Positions 43,850-55,189 of a stretch of DNA of 64,000 bases are shown here, one piece after another; the stretch's first letter is position 1; each line of letters starts with the position of its first letter. Origin of the DNA: Arion vulgaris (lineage: Eukaryota > Mollusca > Gastropoda > Stylommatophora > Arionidae); NCBI GenBank assembly GCA_020796225.1, contig CM036756.1, forward strand, positions 67,701,152-67,765,151, given 5' to 3'. The position numbers and the translations under genes are program-made. Under the pieces are notes generated by a model. The model was not told the DNA's origin and made no database searches. It saw only the letters and a list, made by a program, of their open reading frames with translations.

Positions 43850-44040
43850 TTTTTTTTTTTTTTTTTCCCGATCCAGAAGCAATTGAGCTTTTAGCTCTTC
43901 GTCTCGGTACCATGGACATCGTAACCTTCGGTTCGGTGCCACGAACACCGTAAATCTAGAGAACATGTGGCTTTTCAGCTAGCCCGTGGAATTGAACCCG
44001 CACTCACATAGGGCTTATCACCCGTCGTCCAACGCGCTAC
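43850..44040 (-). mobile_element. SINE family C, copy 6
   Basis: Minus-strand, poly-T then CCCGATCCAGAAGCAATTG to CCAACGCGCTAC. The outermost head is truncated. Confidence 0.85.
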
Positions 44041-44424
44041 AGTGGAGGGTCGTTGTTTCTTAATACTGCATATATCCTACCGAACTTGTACAAAATATGT
44101 TTCGGTAATGTTTTCTGTTTCATACGCGTCTAGAGACTTCACAAATAGACTTATGCCCTACGTTACATGTTTATTCTTAGCGAGATGTATTTAGAATTAA
44201 TTATCCAAAGATAACCTGAAGCGAAACAGTTGTTTCTGCTGTCGGCATTTCTCTGAGATTAAAAGAATGATGTACGCGTCATGTTTGTCAACAACTACTA
44301 CACATACTTCCTTAATTGCAAACCAGTTCAGCGATAATATATGCTTTAGATTTGTTTAGTATTTATATATTTACCGACAAGGATATACTTTAACTAAGAC
44401 TTGACAGCAACAGAGGAGCGGAGT

Positions 44425-44678
44425 AGGGTCTATGTGGCTAAGTTGTTAAACCCTTTGCCTTGCGAGTCAAAGGTCGTGGGTTCGAATCCGGACCGCACCG
44501 TTCTGTTCACATTCAGTTTTTTCCAGAGACCCTAGGATTGTTGCTGGAGCTACGGAGTTCGTGCTTTGTGCAATACTCTGAGCAGGTGGTGTCCCATTTC
44601 TGCGGAGAAGGACCGAGTATACGAGGTAAAACCCGGTGCAATGAAGTCAATCCTTCGGCTTAAAACCCTTTAAAAAGA
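44425..44678 (+). mobile_element. SINE family F, copy 4, with complete tRNA-like head
   Basis: The head TATGTGGCTAAGTTGTTAAA and box B GTGGGTTCGAATCC give a clear tRNA-derived promoter region. The family body follows (AGAGACCCTAGGATTGTTGC, GGTAAAACCCGGTGCAATG) to an A-rich end. This copy defines the family's full structure. Confidence 0.88.
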
Positions 44679-45533
44679 TAGAAACGGAGAGGACATAAGA
44701 TATGATATCAACAGAAGAAACAGGAGTCCATTAAAACCCACACTAAGACTGCCTAGACTTAGAACTCAAACTGATAGTTTCGTTCTATTTTCCTTTAACT
44801 AACAAGTATCGAATATTTTTTCCCCTTCTTTCCGTCCATTTCCACAGTAATCCTTCGTTCCCCCTATTGGGCAATGCGTTCACTTGTTAGAATTGCCGTT
44901 TCCATAGCTACTTGGTTTAGTGTGCGTCGTTTTTTAAAACTGAATGCAGCATTAGGCTAGGCCTTGTCCGTATAAAAAAAAGTGGCCCGTTAGTTTGGAA
45001 CGTTGAGAGGTCACAGACAAGTGATCGATAACACTGCTCGACCAGAATAGTGTGTGGCTGGGACGGGACATAAGGAGGGACAACTTTCATCTTGAAGTAC
45101 ATTCATGCTGATAATGTATTTATTTGCATGAAATGTGACGGCCTCACATTTTCTACGGCACTCAGTCTCTCTCTCTCACTCGCAGTCACTCTCACTCTTA
45201 GTGTGTAATTATTTAATTCGATCCCCTGGAGAAAGGGAAATACAATAAATGGCAATGTTCATTTTTTTCAAATCTTGCGTGCGTCTTTCAATTTGTTAGG
45301 TTTCCCGCAGCGATAAGTCATCATCTATTGTATATTTCTCATTGTTGATAACAAGTTATTTGTGGTATGTCATTTATATTTGTATGGGTGGTTCCTTCAT
45401 CGTTTGTCATGTAAATGGTGTCTGTAATTATGTCTCGTTTCACAACTTACTTTAATAATAAATAAAGAACTTTGGTAGGTATGTACGCTATTAGGTCCGT
45501 ATTTTTTCGTTGACTAACGGCACACGATAGATA
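44679..45533. other. Intron 2 sequence, nothing recognised
   Basis: About 850 bases. Only a short CTCTCTCTCACTCGCAGTCA tract near 45165-45200 stands out. Confidence 0.45.
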
Positions 45534-45883
45534 ATGTGGTCAATATCACACAGTTCGTCTCATCTTACAAGAAGAGATCAGAGCACCATTTTTAGACTTC
45601 GAACCCAACACATAACACTTAATAATCACTTGAACAGAATCCATCCACAACACACTCCAGAGTGTCAACTGTGTGTACATCATCATGAAACCGTTCATCA
45701 CCACCTCAAGTGTCAAGTACTAGATGACATCAGGGGGACCCTCCTTCCTCCAAGGCCAGATAAATGGAACACATTATACAGAACAAAAGAACAACTTACA
45801 AACACATGAAAATACCACTACATAGCAGTGGGCCGAAGGGCAAGAGCTCAAGTGCCGCTGGATCATTGAAGAAGAAGAAGAGG
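45534..45883 (+). mobile_element. LINE fragment: RNase H-like C-terminus and 3' tail
   Basis: The + frame reads FRLRTQHITLNNHLNRIHPQ, PECQLCVHHHETVHHHLKCQ, then LLPPRPDKWNTLYRTKEQ, the terminal region of a jockey/BS-like ORF2 with conserved Cys/His positions. The 3' tail GGGCCGAAGGGCAAGAGCTC then AAGTGCCGCTGGATCATTG plus (GAA)n closely resembles the 3' tail of SINE C. Confidence 0.82.
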
Positions 45884-45887
45884 CTGG

Positions 45888-45995
45888 GTCGACTAGAGGG
45901 CCTGTACGGTCGTAAAAACTAGAGAATTTGATCCAGAGCCAGGCAGCTACGAAGGAAGTGCACTAGCCACTACGCTTTCGTGATTCTCAATCGCT
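45888..45995 (-). mobile_element. SINE family J, copy 3 (tRNA-like head)
   Basis: Sense on the minus strand: GTAGTGGCTAGTGCACTTCC head, GGATCAAATTCTC box B-like, CTAGTCGACCCAGCC body. It starts immediately after the LINE (GAA)n tail. Confidence 0.5.
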
Positions 45996-46349
45996 TCCTA
46001 TAAACTATATTAATTCACATGTGGGCGATGTTAAAATGTCCTGTACCTTCTCACTATGTATATTCTTCTTCTACCACCTGTCATTGCAATATTGTATTTC
46101 CTATTTGTATAATAAATTGTCTGTTTCATGGTCTTCCATAGAACATTCCAGTTTGACATACTTCGTATTAGATTTCAAAACTTTTATGTACATCCATGCT
46201 TTTTGTGCTTCTATTGTTTTGTGTGATTTCTTATTATTTTAATATTTTTGTTTGCCATTGCCTCTTCATTATAGCAATATATTTCTATGCATTGAGTTCT
46301 TGTCTTCATCTGCACTATCTGTGGTTGAACTGAGTTTTTATGGAATGTG

Positions 46350-46683
46350 GTTTTTGGGTTTTTTTTCGTCCGCTTTCAACTCAGACGAAGTTTCATCTCT
46401 GAAACTGATTTTTGCGTGAAAATCCGTTTTTCCAATTTCTTACAATGGCAGCAGCGTGCACATTGTAAATTACTTTACACTGGCAGCCGTGTGCTCAATG
46501 TACTCGTAATTAGTATTCCCTCGCCATACAGGCAGATTTTCTCCGACTTCAGAGGTACTCACGTTATCGTCCTGAGTAAGACCAGGGACTCGAACAAATG
46601 CCGGACAGTAGGTTCGAACCCGAGCTATGAGGCGTCTCACAGTTAGCAGGCCGAGCTACTATCAACTACTCTAGGCAGTGTAA
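46350..46683 (-). mobile_element. SINE family D, copy 4, with 11-bp TSD
   Basis: Minus-strand full-length D. TATGGAATGTG is found at 46339-46349 and 46684-46694. Sequence is very close to D1-D3. Confidence 0.93.
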
Positions 46684-46847
46684 TATGGAATGTGTAATAT
46701 ATAGCTTGTTGGACTTGCTTACGATGGTGGCCAATGTACAGATGGATATACATATACATTAAATAAATATGACTACAGAAGGCTCACAACAACCTCAGCA
46801 ACACAACTTCAGCAACCCTACACTTGAGCAAACAGCAACACACTTGG

Positions 46848-47135
46848 CACAGCAACACACCTTGGCACAGCAACACACCTTGGCACAGGGAGAGATGTTA
46901 ATCCTCCTAAGCCGTTCTATGACAAGCTATTGACCTCAATATTGTACATCCATCCGCGCACACAGTTACGACACAACAGTTTTGAAGAATGTGTTATGCA
47001 GTTGGTGTACATGGGAAAGAAAAATAAATCATCGAGTATAATAATATCAATAATAGTTAAACACTTACCAACTAGGATAAAACTACCACCTAGGATAAAA
47101 CTACCACCTAGGATAAAACTACCACCTAGGATAAA
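46848..47135. repeat. Two short minisatellites
   Basis: 46848-46887: CACTTGGCACAGCAACACAC-type 18-19-bp units, about three. 47063-47135: 18-bp unit AAACTACCACCTAGGATA, four copies, open on the minus strand as GGSFIL repeats because 18 is a multiple of 3. Confidence 0.88.
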
Positions 47136-47188
47136 ACTCACATTTATCATCTTCATTCAATATTTCTTCTAGTCAGTATTTAGTTGCC

Positions 47189-47500
47189 ATGTTGGAGTTC
47201 AGATGGGCCATAGTCTTCAGACTTAGAACGGGACACTGCAGTTTCAGAGCACACCTCCACAGAACGGGTCTCAGGGACTCGACAGCCTGCACCTGTGGAG
47301 CACATAAGCAGTCCCCAGAGCATATCCTACAAGACTGCCCCAGTCTGAGTAGTGAGAGAATGGAGATTTGACCAATAGAAACAACACTAGAAAACAAACT
47401 ATGGGGGATCGGTGAAGATCTCAAGCGCACTGCCCTGTTTATGACACATACCGGAGTAGTCACATAGCAGAAGTTGATCGCAGAAGAAGACAAAGGAGTT
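47189..47500 (+). mobile_element. LINE fragment: RNase H-like C-terminus
   Basis: FRLRTGHCSFRAHLHRTGLR then CTCGAHKQSPEHILQDCPSL is the classic Cys/His-containing end of jockey/BS-like ORF2. After a stop, ENKLWGIGEDLKRTALFMTH continues the family's last block. It ends near GATCGCAGAAGAAGACAAAG. Confidence 0.85.
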
Positions 47501-47599
47501 CAGATGAGAACAAGGAGTTTTTTTGGTAAGAACCCAAGGGGAAGCAACGAAAGCAAAGAATATGATCAACAAATAAACAGTGTACAAGTATTAAGAGCT

Positions 47600-47860
47600 T
47601 CCGAAAAGATAAACACAGGATTCGAACCACTTACTCTCATTCCTACGACACCCATCGCCTAGCCTAGCAATACGAGCGTCCGGTTCAGTTGAACAGTTCG
47701 GAGCTTGAGTCTTGCCACACAGTATGCAGTGGTTATCTACCGGACCAAGAGTTACTTAATTAGCTGTACGCTTGGTTTCCTCAGCCACAGCCAACTCTAA
47801 TATTGGGCCGCATAACTGGCCGGGAAACACCTAGTTCTAGTTGCGGGCTGGATTTATATA
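47600..47860. other. Possible inverted tRNA-like SINE head and flank
   Basis: The minus strand of 47610-47690 contains GGTTCGAATCCTGTG preceded by a tRNA-like stretch (GGCGATGGGTGTCGTAGG). No body matching another copy was found, so the assignment is weak. Confidence 0.3.
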
Positions 47861-47863
47861 TGT

Positions 47864-48113
47864 TTGATAGAACACTGCAAGCGTTTTTTGCAATTGTATT
47901 CAATTCTATGAGTCTGGTTATTTATTGCAGAAAAATATTCATAATATTGATATTCCTTATTGTTAAACTGAACTTGTTGCATAATATAACCTTGATTTAT
48001 CATGTTGTGATGATTTTAAAAATGTTCGTCTTTATACAACAATACTGGAATGCGAGGTCACGTGACGGTTGTGGTCTTATTTCCTAGAATTTTTACCAGA
48101 TTCCGCCGGCCGT
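47864..48113 (+). repeat. Dispersed repeat K, copy 2
   Basis: Partner of 28733-28994. Both end at CCGCCGGCCGTATG and share CATAATATAACCTTGATTTA. Flanks differ, so this is an interspersed element and not a local duplication. Confidence 0.75.
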
Positions 48114-48957
48114 ATGAGTTTATTCGAGTTGTCTGGTTACCATTAAGTGACCAGTCGATATATTCTTTCATTAAATAACCCATAAATTAGTTATTCATAT
48201 ATCTGTCTAGAACTTGAGTCGCTATTCCCCCCTGAGATTATAACAAGATCAGTGTTCATTTCTGCCAGTCACTTCATTATTTTCTCAGCTGTGTTGCTAC
48301 GGAAACGCATCAAGAATTAGCATGCATCTCTGCTATAGTATAGCACCTGATCAGCGTCCATAAATAACCTTAAGCCAATCTGCCATCAATTCTTCAATTC
48401 TCAACTCATTTTCCTGATCTCTAAAAATAATCACAGCTGGTAATTGTTCATTTGGAAGCACTTTTCTTCCTTAAAAAATAAACTTTGGTGATAATGTTGT
48501 GTGTTTTCTATCATAGCAAATTGCACGATTTTTTGTTAGTTTCTTGTAGATATTATGATTGGTATAACCGACTTTGCAACCTTCTTGTTCACGGTAACAC
48601 CTGATGGTATTCCGAGAAACACTGGTGTGTAATCATCAACTTTTGCCAAACAGATAATTGGAGTCTGTCTTCTCTCACTGTTATATAATATAACACCTAG
48701 ATGTGATCAACTTGTTAGCATTGTGTGAAGGCACAGCCAACTCTCAAAATAATATAGTTGGCTGCTGTGAAGGTAGCTGCGTGCATGCAAGTCTAGTCAG
48801 CCGTGCTATTGCATCATGAAATGATGATACCACCTCAAGCTCTCAGATATATATTGCATTTTTTCTTGTTTCTTCCATTGATTTCTTCACTATAACAACG
48901 TTACGTTTGTTGTGTATCATTCTTTTTGTTTGTCATGGTTATGTGTATATTTAACTA
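48114..48957. other. Intron 2 sequence with a small palindrome
   Basis: No gene or large repeat recognised. At 48731-48765, CACAGCCAACT and AGTTGGCTG form a hairpin that recurs near 931-965 and 61017-61052. Confidence 0.45.
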
Positions 48958-48969
48958 ACAAATCTGTTT

Positions 48970-49219
48970 CTTCTTCTTTGCGTTCGTTCTTTACGACCAA
49001 TTTTAAGCACTCTTTGTGATATGTTTGATCTTTGCCAAGAACGTGTATACGTTGCACATTGGTTTAGTTGGCCACTAAACGCATCGACTCCTACACGCTT
49101 AGGACACATGCATCCGATTTCAGCCAAACCTCCTTAGTCGCCTCTTACGACATGCGTGGCAGGTAACAGTGGTTCTATTCTTTACACCCCAAATTTGGGC
49201 CCAGGTAACCACTCGGGCG
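48970..49219 (-). mobile_element. SINE family B, copy 9, with 12-bp TSD
   Basis: Minus-strand full-length copy. ACAAATCTGTTT is at 48958-48969 and 49220-49231. Confidence 0.95.
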
Positions 49220-49496
49220 ACAAATCTGTTTAAAATTTCCTGTAACTCCTGACATCTGAATACTTTTTTTTTTTTTATACTTGCACATTTACTCATAAAC
49301 TTGTCCTTGTTATTTTGTTTCTGTAGTGTTGCTATCCTCCGAAACATCAAATGTGTTAGCAGGTTACACTTTATTCGTTTGTTGCACATCGCGTATTGAT
49401 TTTAATTTAACATTCACTTTGTTGCTTTTTATCATTCTCTTATAGACACAGCTGAAGTTGTGTTTTCAACATGATCATTCACTTTTCAGTCTTTTC

Positions 49497-49502
49497 ACCA
49501 CC

Positions 49503-49554
<52 letters not shown>

Positions 49555-49590
49555 GCTGCTGTGCTGCTGCAGCAGCAGCAACAACATTAG
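49497..49590. repeat. Trinucleotide repeats with CTG/CAG palindrome
   Basis: (ACC)n, then about 14 (ACT) repeats, then TTGCTGCTGTGCTGCTGC facing AGCAGCAGCAACAAC. The centre TGCTGCTGCAGCAGCA is a perfect 16-base palindrome. Confidence 0.92.
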
Positions 49591-49975
49591 TAATATTTGA
49601 TTACAAATCATCTCAATAACACATCACATATTCTGCACCACCAACTAACACTGACCCAACACTGAATCCACCAGTTCACTTATACTGTTTGTGTATGGCA
49701 GACGTCTCTTCACTTTTGCTTTAACGCTGAGTCTATTATTAGATGCCAGTAATCATTCATCCACCTACAGTTACATCATGTTGAAAAATAGACATTGTGA
49801 CAGGAAAATCTGCTACATTTTATTCTTGTGTGGAGACAATGTGAGCATGCGATGCTAGTATAGCTTTTGGAAGGATATAAAACAAACCTCATCTGACTAT
49901 ATTTTGATATAACTTAAATGTCTACACAAAGAGAAGAGACATTGAAACTTGCTATTATATCGGTATTTATTTTCT
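49591..49975. other. Intron 2 sequence, nothing recognised
   Basis: About 385 bases without a recognised element. Confidence 0.4.
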
Positions 49976-49986
49976 TACTGTTTTCG

Positions 49987-50231
49987 CCAGAGTGGTTACC
50001 GGGGCCCAATTGGGGTGTAAAGAATAGAACCACTGTTACCTGCCACGCATGTCGTAAGAGGCGACTAAGGAGGTTTTGGCTGAAATTGGATGCATGTGTC
50101 CTAGGCGTGTAGAAGTCTATGTGTTTAGGAGCCTACCAAACCAATGTGCAACGTATACACGTTCTTGGCAAAGATCAAACATATCACAAAGAGTGATTTA
50201 AATTGGTCGTAAAGAACGAACGCAAAGAAGA
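49987..50231 (+). mobile_element. SINE family B, copy 10
   Basis: Plus-strand, CGCCAGAGTGGTTACCGGGG to GAACGCAAAGAAGATGAAG. TTACTGTTTT and CTACTGTTTT flank it, a near-perfect target duplication. Confidence 0.93.
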
Positions 50232-50262
50232 TGAAGCTACTGTTTTTTTTTTAAAGAAAACA

Positions 50263-50509
50263 TTCTTCTTCGAACGCTCCATATCGACCACTTGTTAAAC
50301 CATTCTTTGTGATCTATGTAATCCGAGCATAAGAGCGATTTTACCTTGTGCCAGTTATACGCGTAGGCCAGCACATTCGATTTCTGAGGCGCTTTTTATT
50401 TACTAGGGTAGCTTCCTACGTCCCTATCTCAGTTGCCTCTTGCCATGCGTTGTAGTTCGGAGTGTTACTATTGTGTGCCCCCCTTGCGAGCCCCGGCAAA
50501 ACACGGGCG
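50263..50509 (-). mobile_element. SINE family A, copy 13
   Basis: Minus-strand, TTCTTCTTCGAACGCTCCAT tail side to head GGCAAAACACGGGCG. It sits only about 30 bases from SINE B copy 10, tail to tail. Confidence 0.9.
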
Positions 50510-50794
50510 AGAATACAATCGATTTTGTTGTGTGCGTTTGTTTTAAATTTATTTATATTTTTGTAATGACTTCGAACTCCCGGTTGTTTTATGATGATAG
50601 ATTTGGTATGAATACATTTATATTTCTCAAGTTTTCTTCATGCAACCACATAATGCCTGCTCAATTTTTTTTTTTTTTTTTTTAAACCAGTCAATCGATC
50701 ATTTACGTGCACAAAATGCATCTTCATGTTCTTAATGTGAAACAAATTCTGCATCTGTCACTTTTCACTGAACTCTATTCTGAATTGTCTTCTT

Positions 50795-50935
50795 CAACTT
50801 CTCTCAATGTTCAACTTCTCTCAGTGTTCAACTTCTCTGTGTTCAACTTCTCTCAGTGTTCAACTTCTCTCAGTGTTCAACTTCTCTCAGTGTTCAACTT
50901 CTCTCAGTGTTCAACTTCTCTCAGTGCATTAACGC
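50795..50935. repeat. 17-bp minisatellite
   Basis: About eight units of TTCAACTTCTCTCAGTG, one with a 4-base deletion. Confidence 0.95.
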
Positions 50936-50944
50936 TTTTGGTAC

Positions 50945-51215
50945 TCGAATCTGTGGCTTAGCGGTAGTAAACTCAATCACAACCCAAGAGTATCTTGCTC
51001 AAACACCGCGGTAGACAGTTTGGAAACAAATTTGTTCCCGTGGAATTTAACAAACTGTAAAAATAGACCTCACCGTTCCGAAAGCAATGGCAAACTACTG
51101 AACGTATAAGCAGTGCCTAGAAAATCGACGACTAGTTTACTGTTGTTGATGGCTACGTCCAGTAAAGGATATGTCACAATTTTCATTCAATCTGAATATA
51201 GCAAAAAGAAAGGCG
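50945..51215 (+). mobile_element. SINE family I, copy 2
   Basis: A tRNA-like head (ATCTGTGGCTTAGCGGTAGT), then a body with CCGAAAGCAATGGCAAACTA, TGCCTAGAAAATCG and AGTAAAGGATATG. It is the partner of 8247-8500. The head is more tRNA-like than in copy 1, but its box B region is poor. Confidence 0.65.
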
Positions 51216-51324
51216 AAAAAGGAAAAGAATAATTTGTTCATCATTATCATCACCAGATTAGAGAGTCCGATGGCATGATACAGTTGTATGATGATGTCTG
51301 TATCCTGTCATCTTTATTCTAGAC

Positions 51325-51715
51325 CTGCGTTTCCCAAAGTAGGCGCTGAACCGTGGTGGGTTCAGAAGAATTCGTGGGGTGTTCAGGCGATTAGGGGCAA
51401 GGTGGCTCCTTAAAGAAGAAACTAATAATCAATATTTTTAAATGAATTGTTTTCGTGATTTTGCGATTGAATAATCATTTAAATTCATCTTATGCCGGTC
51501 TTTCACGATCCATTTTTTCATCAATTTTCTATTTCATGCATATAATCATTTGAAAATTGACCATGTATTACAGAAATATATGTCAATTTCGATGTCAAAT
51601 AGAATATAGATCATGTATATATGTGGGAGGGGGGGCGTTGGCAAACTTATAATGTGGAAGGGGGCGTTACAAAGTTTATCTTGGGCAGTGGGCTGAAAAA
51701 GTTTGAGAATCTATG
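51325..51715. mobile_element. hAT-like MITE beside exon 3
   Basis: Ends CTGCGTTTCCCAAAGT and (inverted) CATAGATTCTCAAACTTT are imperfect hAT-type termini. TTCTAGAC (51317-51324) and TTCTAGAG (51716-51723) form an 8-bp TSD with one mismatch. Non-coding, 391 bp, ending about 220 bases before the exon 3 acceptor. Confidence 0.8.
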
Positions 51716-51936
51716 TTCTAGAGACTTCGAAAACTAGTGATACATTCATGTTTTTCGCTGTACTGTGTCCATCTTCAGGCTAGACAGTCATAACGACCTA
51801 ATAAATGCACATCTTCCTGCTTCACCTTTAATGTGCATGTTTAACTGTACAATGGTGTTATTACAATTATTCACCTTCTTTGTATTATTTTTTTATATTG
51901 AAATCAGATTACAACTGTCATATGTTAATTCCCCAG

Positions 51937-53905
51937 GACAAAGTCAAAAGAATCATAAACAGAGTACAAAGAGAAAATCTGATCCTCCACCAAAGGCAGC
52001 AAAGAAACCTTCAGTGGTTAAGAAGATAAAAAAATCGGTTAGTGAGGAAAACCTTGAAACCACCTCCCCAGTTTGCAAGCATACATGTAACGTTGTGGTA
52101 AAGCGCATTGAAGAAGACCCAATCAAGATCGCTCCCAGCAAAGACCATCTGAAACCTCACAGGTTGAGAGAGAAGTTCACACAAAACACGTCTCCCGATC
52201 TGCAAGGAGATAGGGACATTGAACTTCAAGAGTACAACTCTAGCCTAATCAACAGCTCAAAAGGTCACTGGGATTCCTTTCTTAACGTTAGTGTTTGTAG
52301 CAAAGAAAGACATTGCAATAGTGAGGTAGGTACTAAGAAGGAAAAAGATATAGTGAAAGTAAAAGAAGACAAAGAGGCAGAAAATGTGTTCACAAAACAG
52401 AGCGATAAAAAGCAGACGAGTCCTGGAGGGATTGTAGAATCATCAGGAGATGCGAAGGATAAGATATCTGTGTGTGATACCAGCGTAAGATCGTCTAATA
52501 CCGTCACTGTTGGTTTAGCCAACACACTGAATAATATCATTATAAATTCCATAGCAGCAGCATATTCTGAGAATCATCAAAGCAAAGAGAAGAGTCCTAC
52601 ATCTCGTAGAAACATTAACAATGAAAATACTAGATCTCATGTGCAAATAAGGACTAAGAGGGTAAATAATGACTTCGTAAATGACAAACCTGAAAGCATT
52701 TCTGCCGTCGGAGAAGCACCACAAGAGAAAGAGAACACTGATAACAGTAACACCATTGGAAGTGATAGTTCAGATACAATATCTGACGAGGACATGCATT
52801 ACAAAAAACAGATCTTACGGGCTGGCAGCAACACTAGCCCACCACAAAGCATTCAGTCTCCAGCAATTTCTGAAGATATTGATGTGAATCATTCAGTAAC
52901 TGATCAACTAACTAAGAGGAAAGGTAGTGATAAATATTCTTTGAATGGTAATGGGAAATTCAGAACAGAAGTAGTTGATTCAACTGACAATATATCTTCA
53001 TCCAGCTCGCTTTCATCTCATCCCCTTGTGGAGCTGGAGAGATCAGAAAGTAATCCACTAAGCTCGCATCACGATTTTAGTGGGGACAGACATAGTGCAT
53101 TTACTTGTGTCCAGTCTAGTATATCCAGAAGCAACCCCGGGACACCCGCAGTCTTGGACCGTGCAGATTCGAGATCCAGTGATGGACAGCTATCTGTACA
53201 CATGTTAGATGACAAGCTGTATGGGTCGCGGTTTGATGACATCCGTAGTGTAAGGAGTAGTCCTGGAGCAAATCCATTGGTTAGTGACAGACATGAAGCT
53301 GTCAATCCTTATCGCGACCCAGAACTTATGCGTAAAAATCCTGTGCATAGTAATGTTCAAAATGTGTTAGCAGCCCAGCATAAAATCAGTCAATCAACTT
53401 TTCCTTCAGTGCATACACCTATTCCAGGTACAGCAACTTCATCATCACAATCTCCAGCAGCTTTTGCTGGTGCTCCAACACTTCCACCGCGCAATCTACT
53501 AAGCGCTTTATCCTACGCCAACACACATCACCTTCCATCAGCTATATCTCATCATCTCGCTCTCCCACACGGATATCCTATGGATGCAGTGGTCAGGGCA
53601 CAACAACTTGCTGCACTACAACAACAACATTTAATGGGATACACATTAAACTCTACTCCAGCAATGGCTGCGTTAGAAGCTCTGTGGCAGCGCAAGTTTC
53701 CAACTACCCCACTCCCAACACCATATATGCTACAGAAGAACCAGGAGACCCTTCTGTCTTCAGATATAGCATCCGCACTACACAGGGAGCACATTCAGCT
53801 TCAAATAGATCACGAGAGAAGAGAACTTGAACGAATTGAAATGGAACGCAGAGAAAGATTGGAACACGATCTGAGAGAAAAGGAAAGAAAAGACATTATT
53901 GAAAG
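51937..53905 (+). CDS. Exon 3 (main exon) of the unrecognised nuclear-type protein
   Basis: Codons 133-789 of the assembled product. Acceptor TTAATTCCCCAG at 51925-51936; donor AG|GTAAAT at 53906. The open frame continues upstream only because the intron end lacks stops. Features: Lys/Arg patch KRKSDPPPKAAKKPSVVKK (144-162) and KKIKK to 165, a likely nuclear signal; a long Ser/Asp/Asn-rich disordered centre with acidic DSSDTISDED; a His/Ala/Gln-rich segment at 655-739 (QQLAALQQQHLMGY, then PTTPLPTPYM); and the start of a Glu/Arg-rich single helix from about 745 (HERRELERIEMERRERLEHD). The plan (disorder, then A/Q/H-rich, then ER-rich helix) recalls chromatin co-regulators such as GSE1 or atrophin/RERE, but I see no diagnostic domain. 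An isolated 2-kb open frame amid repeats is strong evidence of coding sequence. Confidence 0.9.
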
Positions 53906-53967
53906 GTAAATATTGTTTATAGTTTATGTGGTACTTTTTGAAACACATGCGGTAATTCATGAATAAC

Positions 53968-54155
53968 ATTTAAGAGTCAGGTTAGCGTAGTATCTAATCT
54001 CATCTTAGGCGCGTAGTCCCAGAAATCAAATTGCCTAGTTAAAGTGGAATTTTTTTCAACCTTAACAACTCTGATGTCGGCCCAGCCTCAATTGGGTATC
54101 AGAGAAACACTTGGAATTTAAGGCGGCCGGCGTGATGCAAACCAAACTGCCTGCC
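53968..54155 (+). mobile_element. SINE family J, copy 4
   Basis: Head AGGTTAGCGTAGTATCTAAT, body TCGGCCCAGCCTCAATTGGG, and an end in TTGGAATTTAAGGCGGCC. It starts about 60 bases after the exon 3 donor. Confidence 0.55.
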
Positions 54156-54467
54156 TTTGGGAAAAGAAAATAGCATGTCCAAGTTTGTATTCCACAATAC
54201 ACCTCAATGTATGAAAACAACGGATTGTTTATGTTCTATTTTGAATGTTTCCATAGCAAACACGTTTTGTGATTTACTTGTAAATGTACTATGTGTGTTC
54301 TGCGCCTGACTGCATCATGATGACATGTAGAACACACAAGCCAACCCCCACCTCCCAGTGGCGTAGACTGTGAAACTTTGACCGCGAGGTCAGAAGCTGA
54401 CAGAACCTAGGGGGATAACCCCTCTGAGTCAGTTAAAATTTGTTTTGTTTTTATCCTACTGAGGGAG
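54156..54467. other. Intron 3 sequence, nothing recognised
   Basis: About 310 bases of apparently unique sequence. Confidence 0.4.
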
Positions 54468-54625
54468 GCGAAGCCGAATTAAAAATGCACGCAGAAACTG
54501 AATGTAATGGCCTAGAGGTATGTAATCGCCTAACTGACCCAACGAACTCACTCTAAAGCACAAAACACCAACCACAAAGAGTGGTTTAACAAGTGGTTTG
54601 GTATAGTGCGAACGAAGTAGACAAT
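54468..54625 (+). mobile_element. SINE family A variant
   Basis: GTAATCGCCTAACTGACCCA and CCACAAAGAGTGGTTTAACA, AGTGGT match the family A 3' half. The 5' half is replaced or lost. Confidence 0.5.
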
Positions 54626-55189
54626 TTGGCGATGTTTTATTAGTGCTCCCTTGTACCTCCGGTATCAATGAAACTATTTGCTTACATAATACAAGAGACG
54701 GACATATACACATGTAAAGTCTCACATACAGTACGAAATCGATCAGTGTAATAATAGCACATCATATAACAAATTAGTTTGCTATCAAAATAATATCTTC
54801 GACCTGCAGATACACACGGACTTTTCAACAAGGTAAAAATAAAAGAACTTCTAATGAGTGCTGACTGACAAAATGATTGTATTGCCTGCCAACAGTATTA
54901 TCGCTGGCGGTCTCTGGCGTGGAGGTACTCTCCAATAGCTCTAAAAGTACGGGGTTGTTTGCCTCATGCAGCTATTGGTTTTTTCCCCACCAGATCTCAA
55001 TATAAGATCAAGACGGAAGGGCGGAAGGTAAAATGCAGGTCTCTGTTCAAGTTGTGTACGTAAAAGAATATTTGGCAGTTGAGAAAATCGATACGCGTAG
55101 ACTGAAATGAAAAGCCGCTGAACAGACAACATTAATTAAAACTTGTCATGCCCAAAATAAATCGAGGACTTTTGGCTAAGGGAGTTCGT

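Noticed and set aside
44425..44500. tRNA gene candidate with box B GGTTCGAATCC
   Set aside because: It is the head of SINE F, continuous with the family body, and lacks a proper acceptor stem. The same applies to tRNA-like heads of families C, D, G, I and J.
51765..51936. Upstream extension of the exon 3 frame as an N-terminus with a membrane-like stretch
   Set aside because: It is the T-rich 3' end of intron 2 (polypyrimidine tract read as Phe/Leu). The acceptor at 51935-51936 joins in phase to exon 2, and the extension begins at a GTG.
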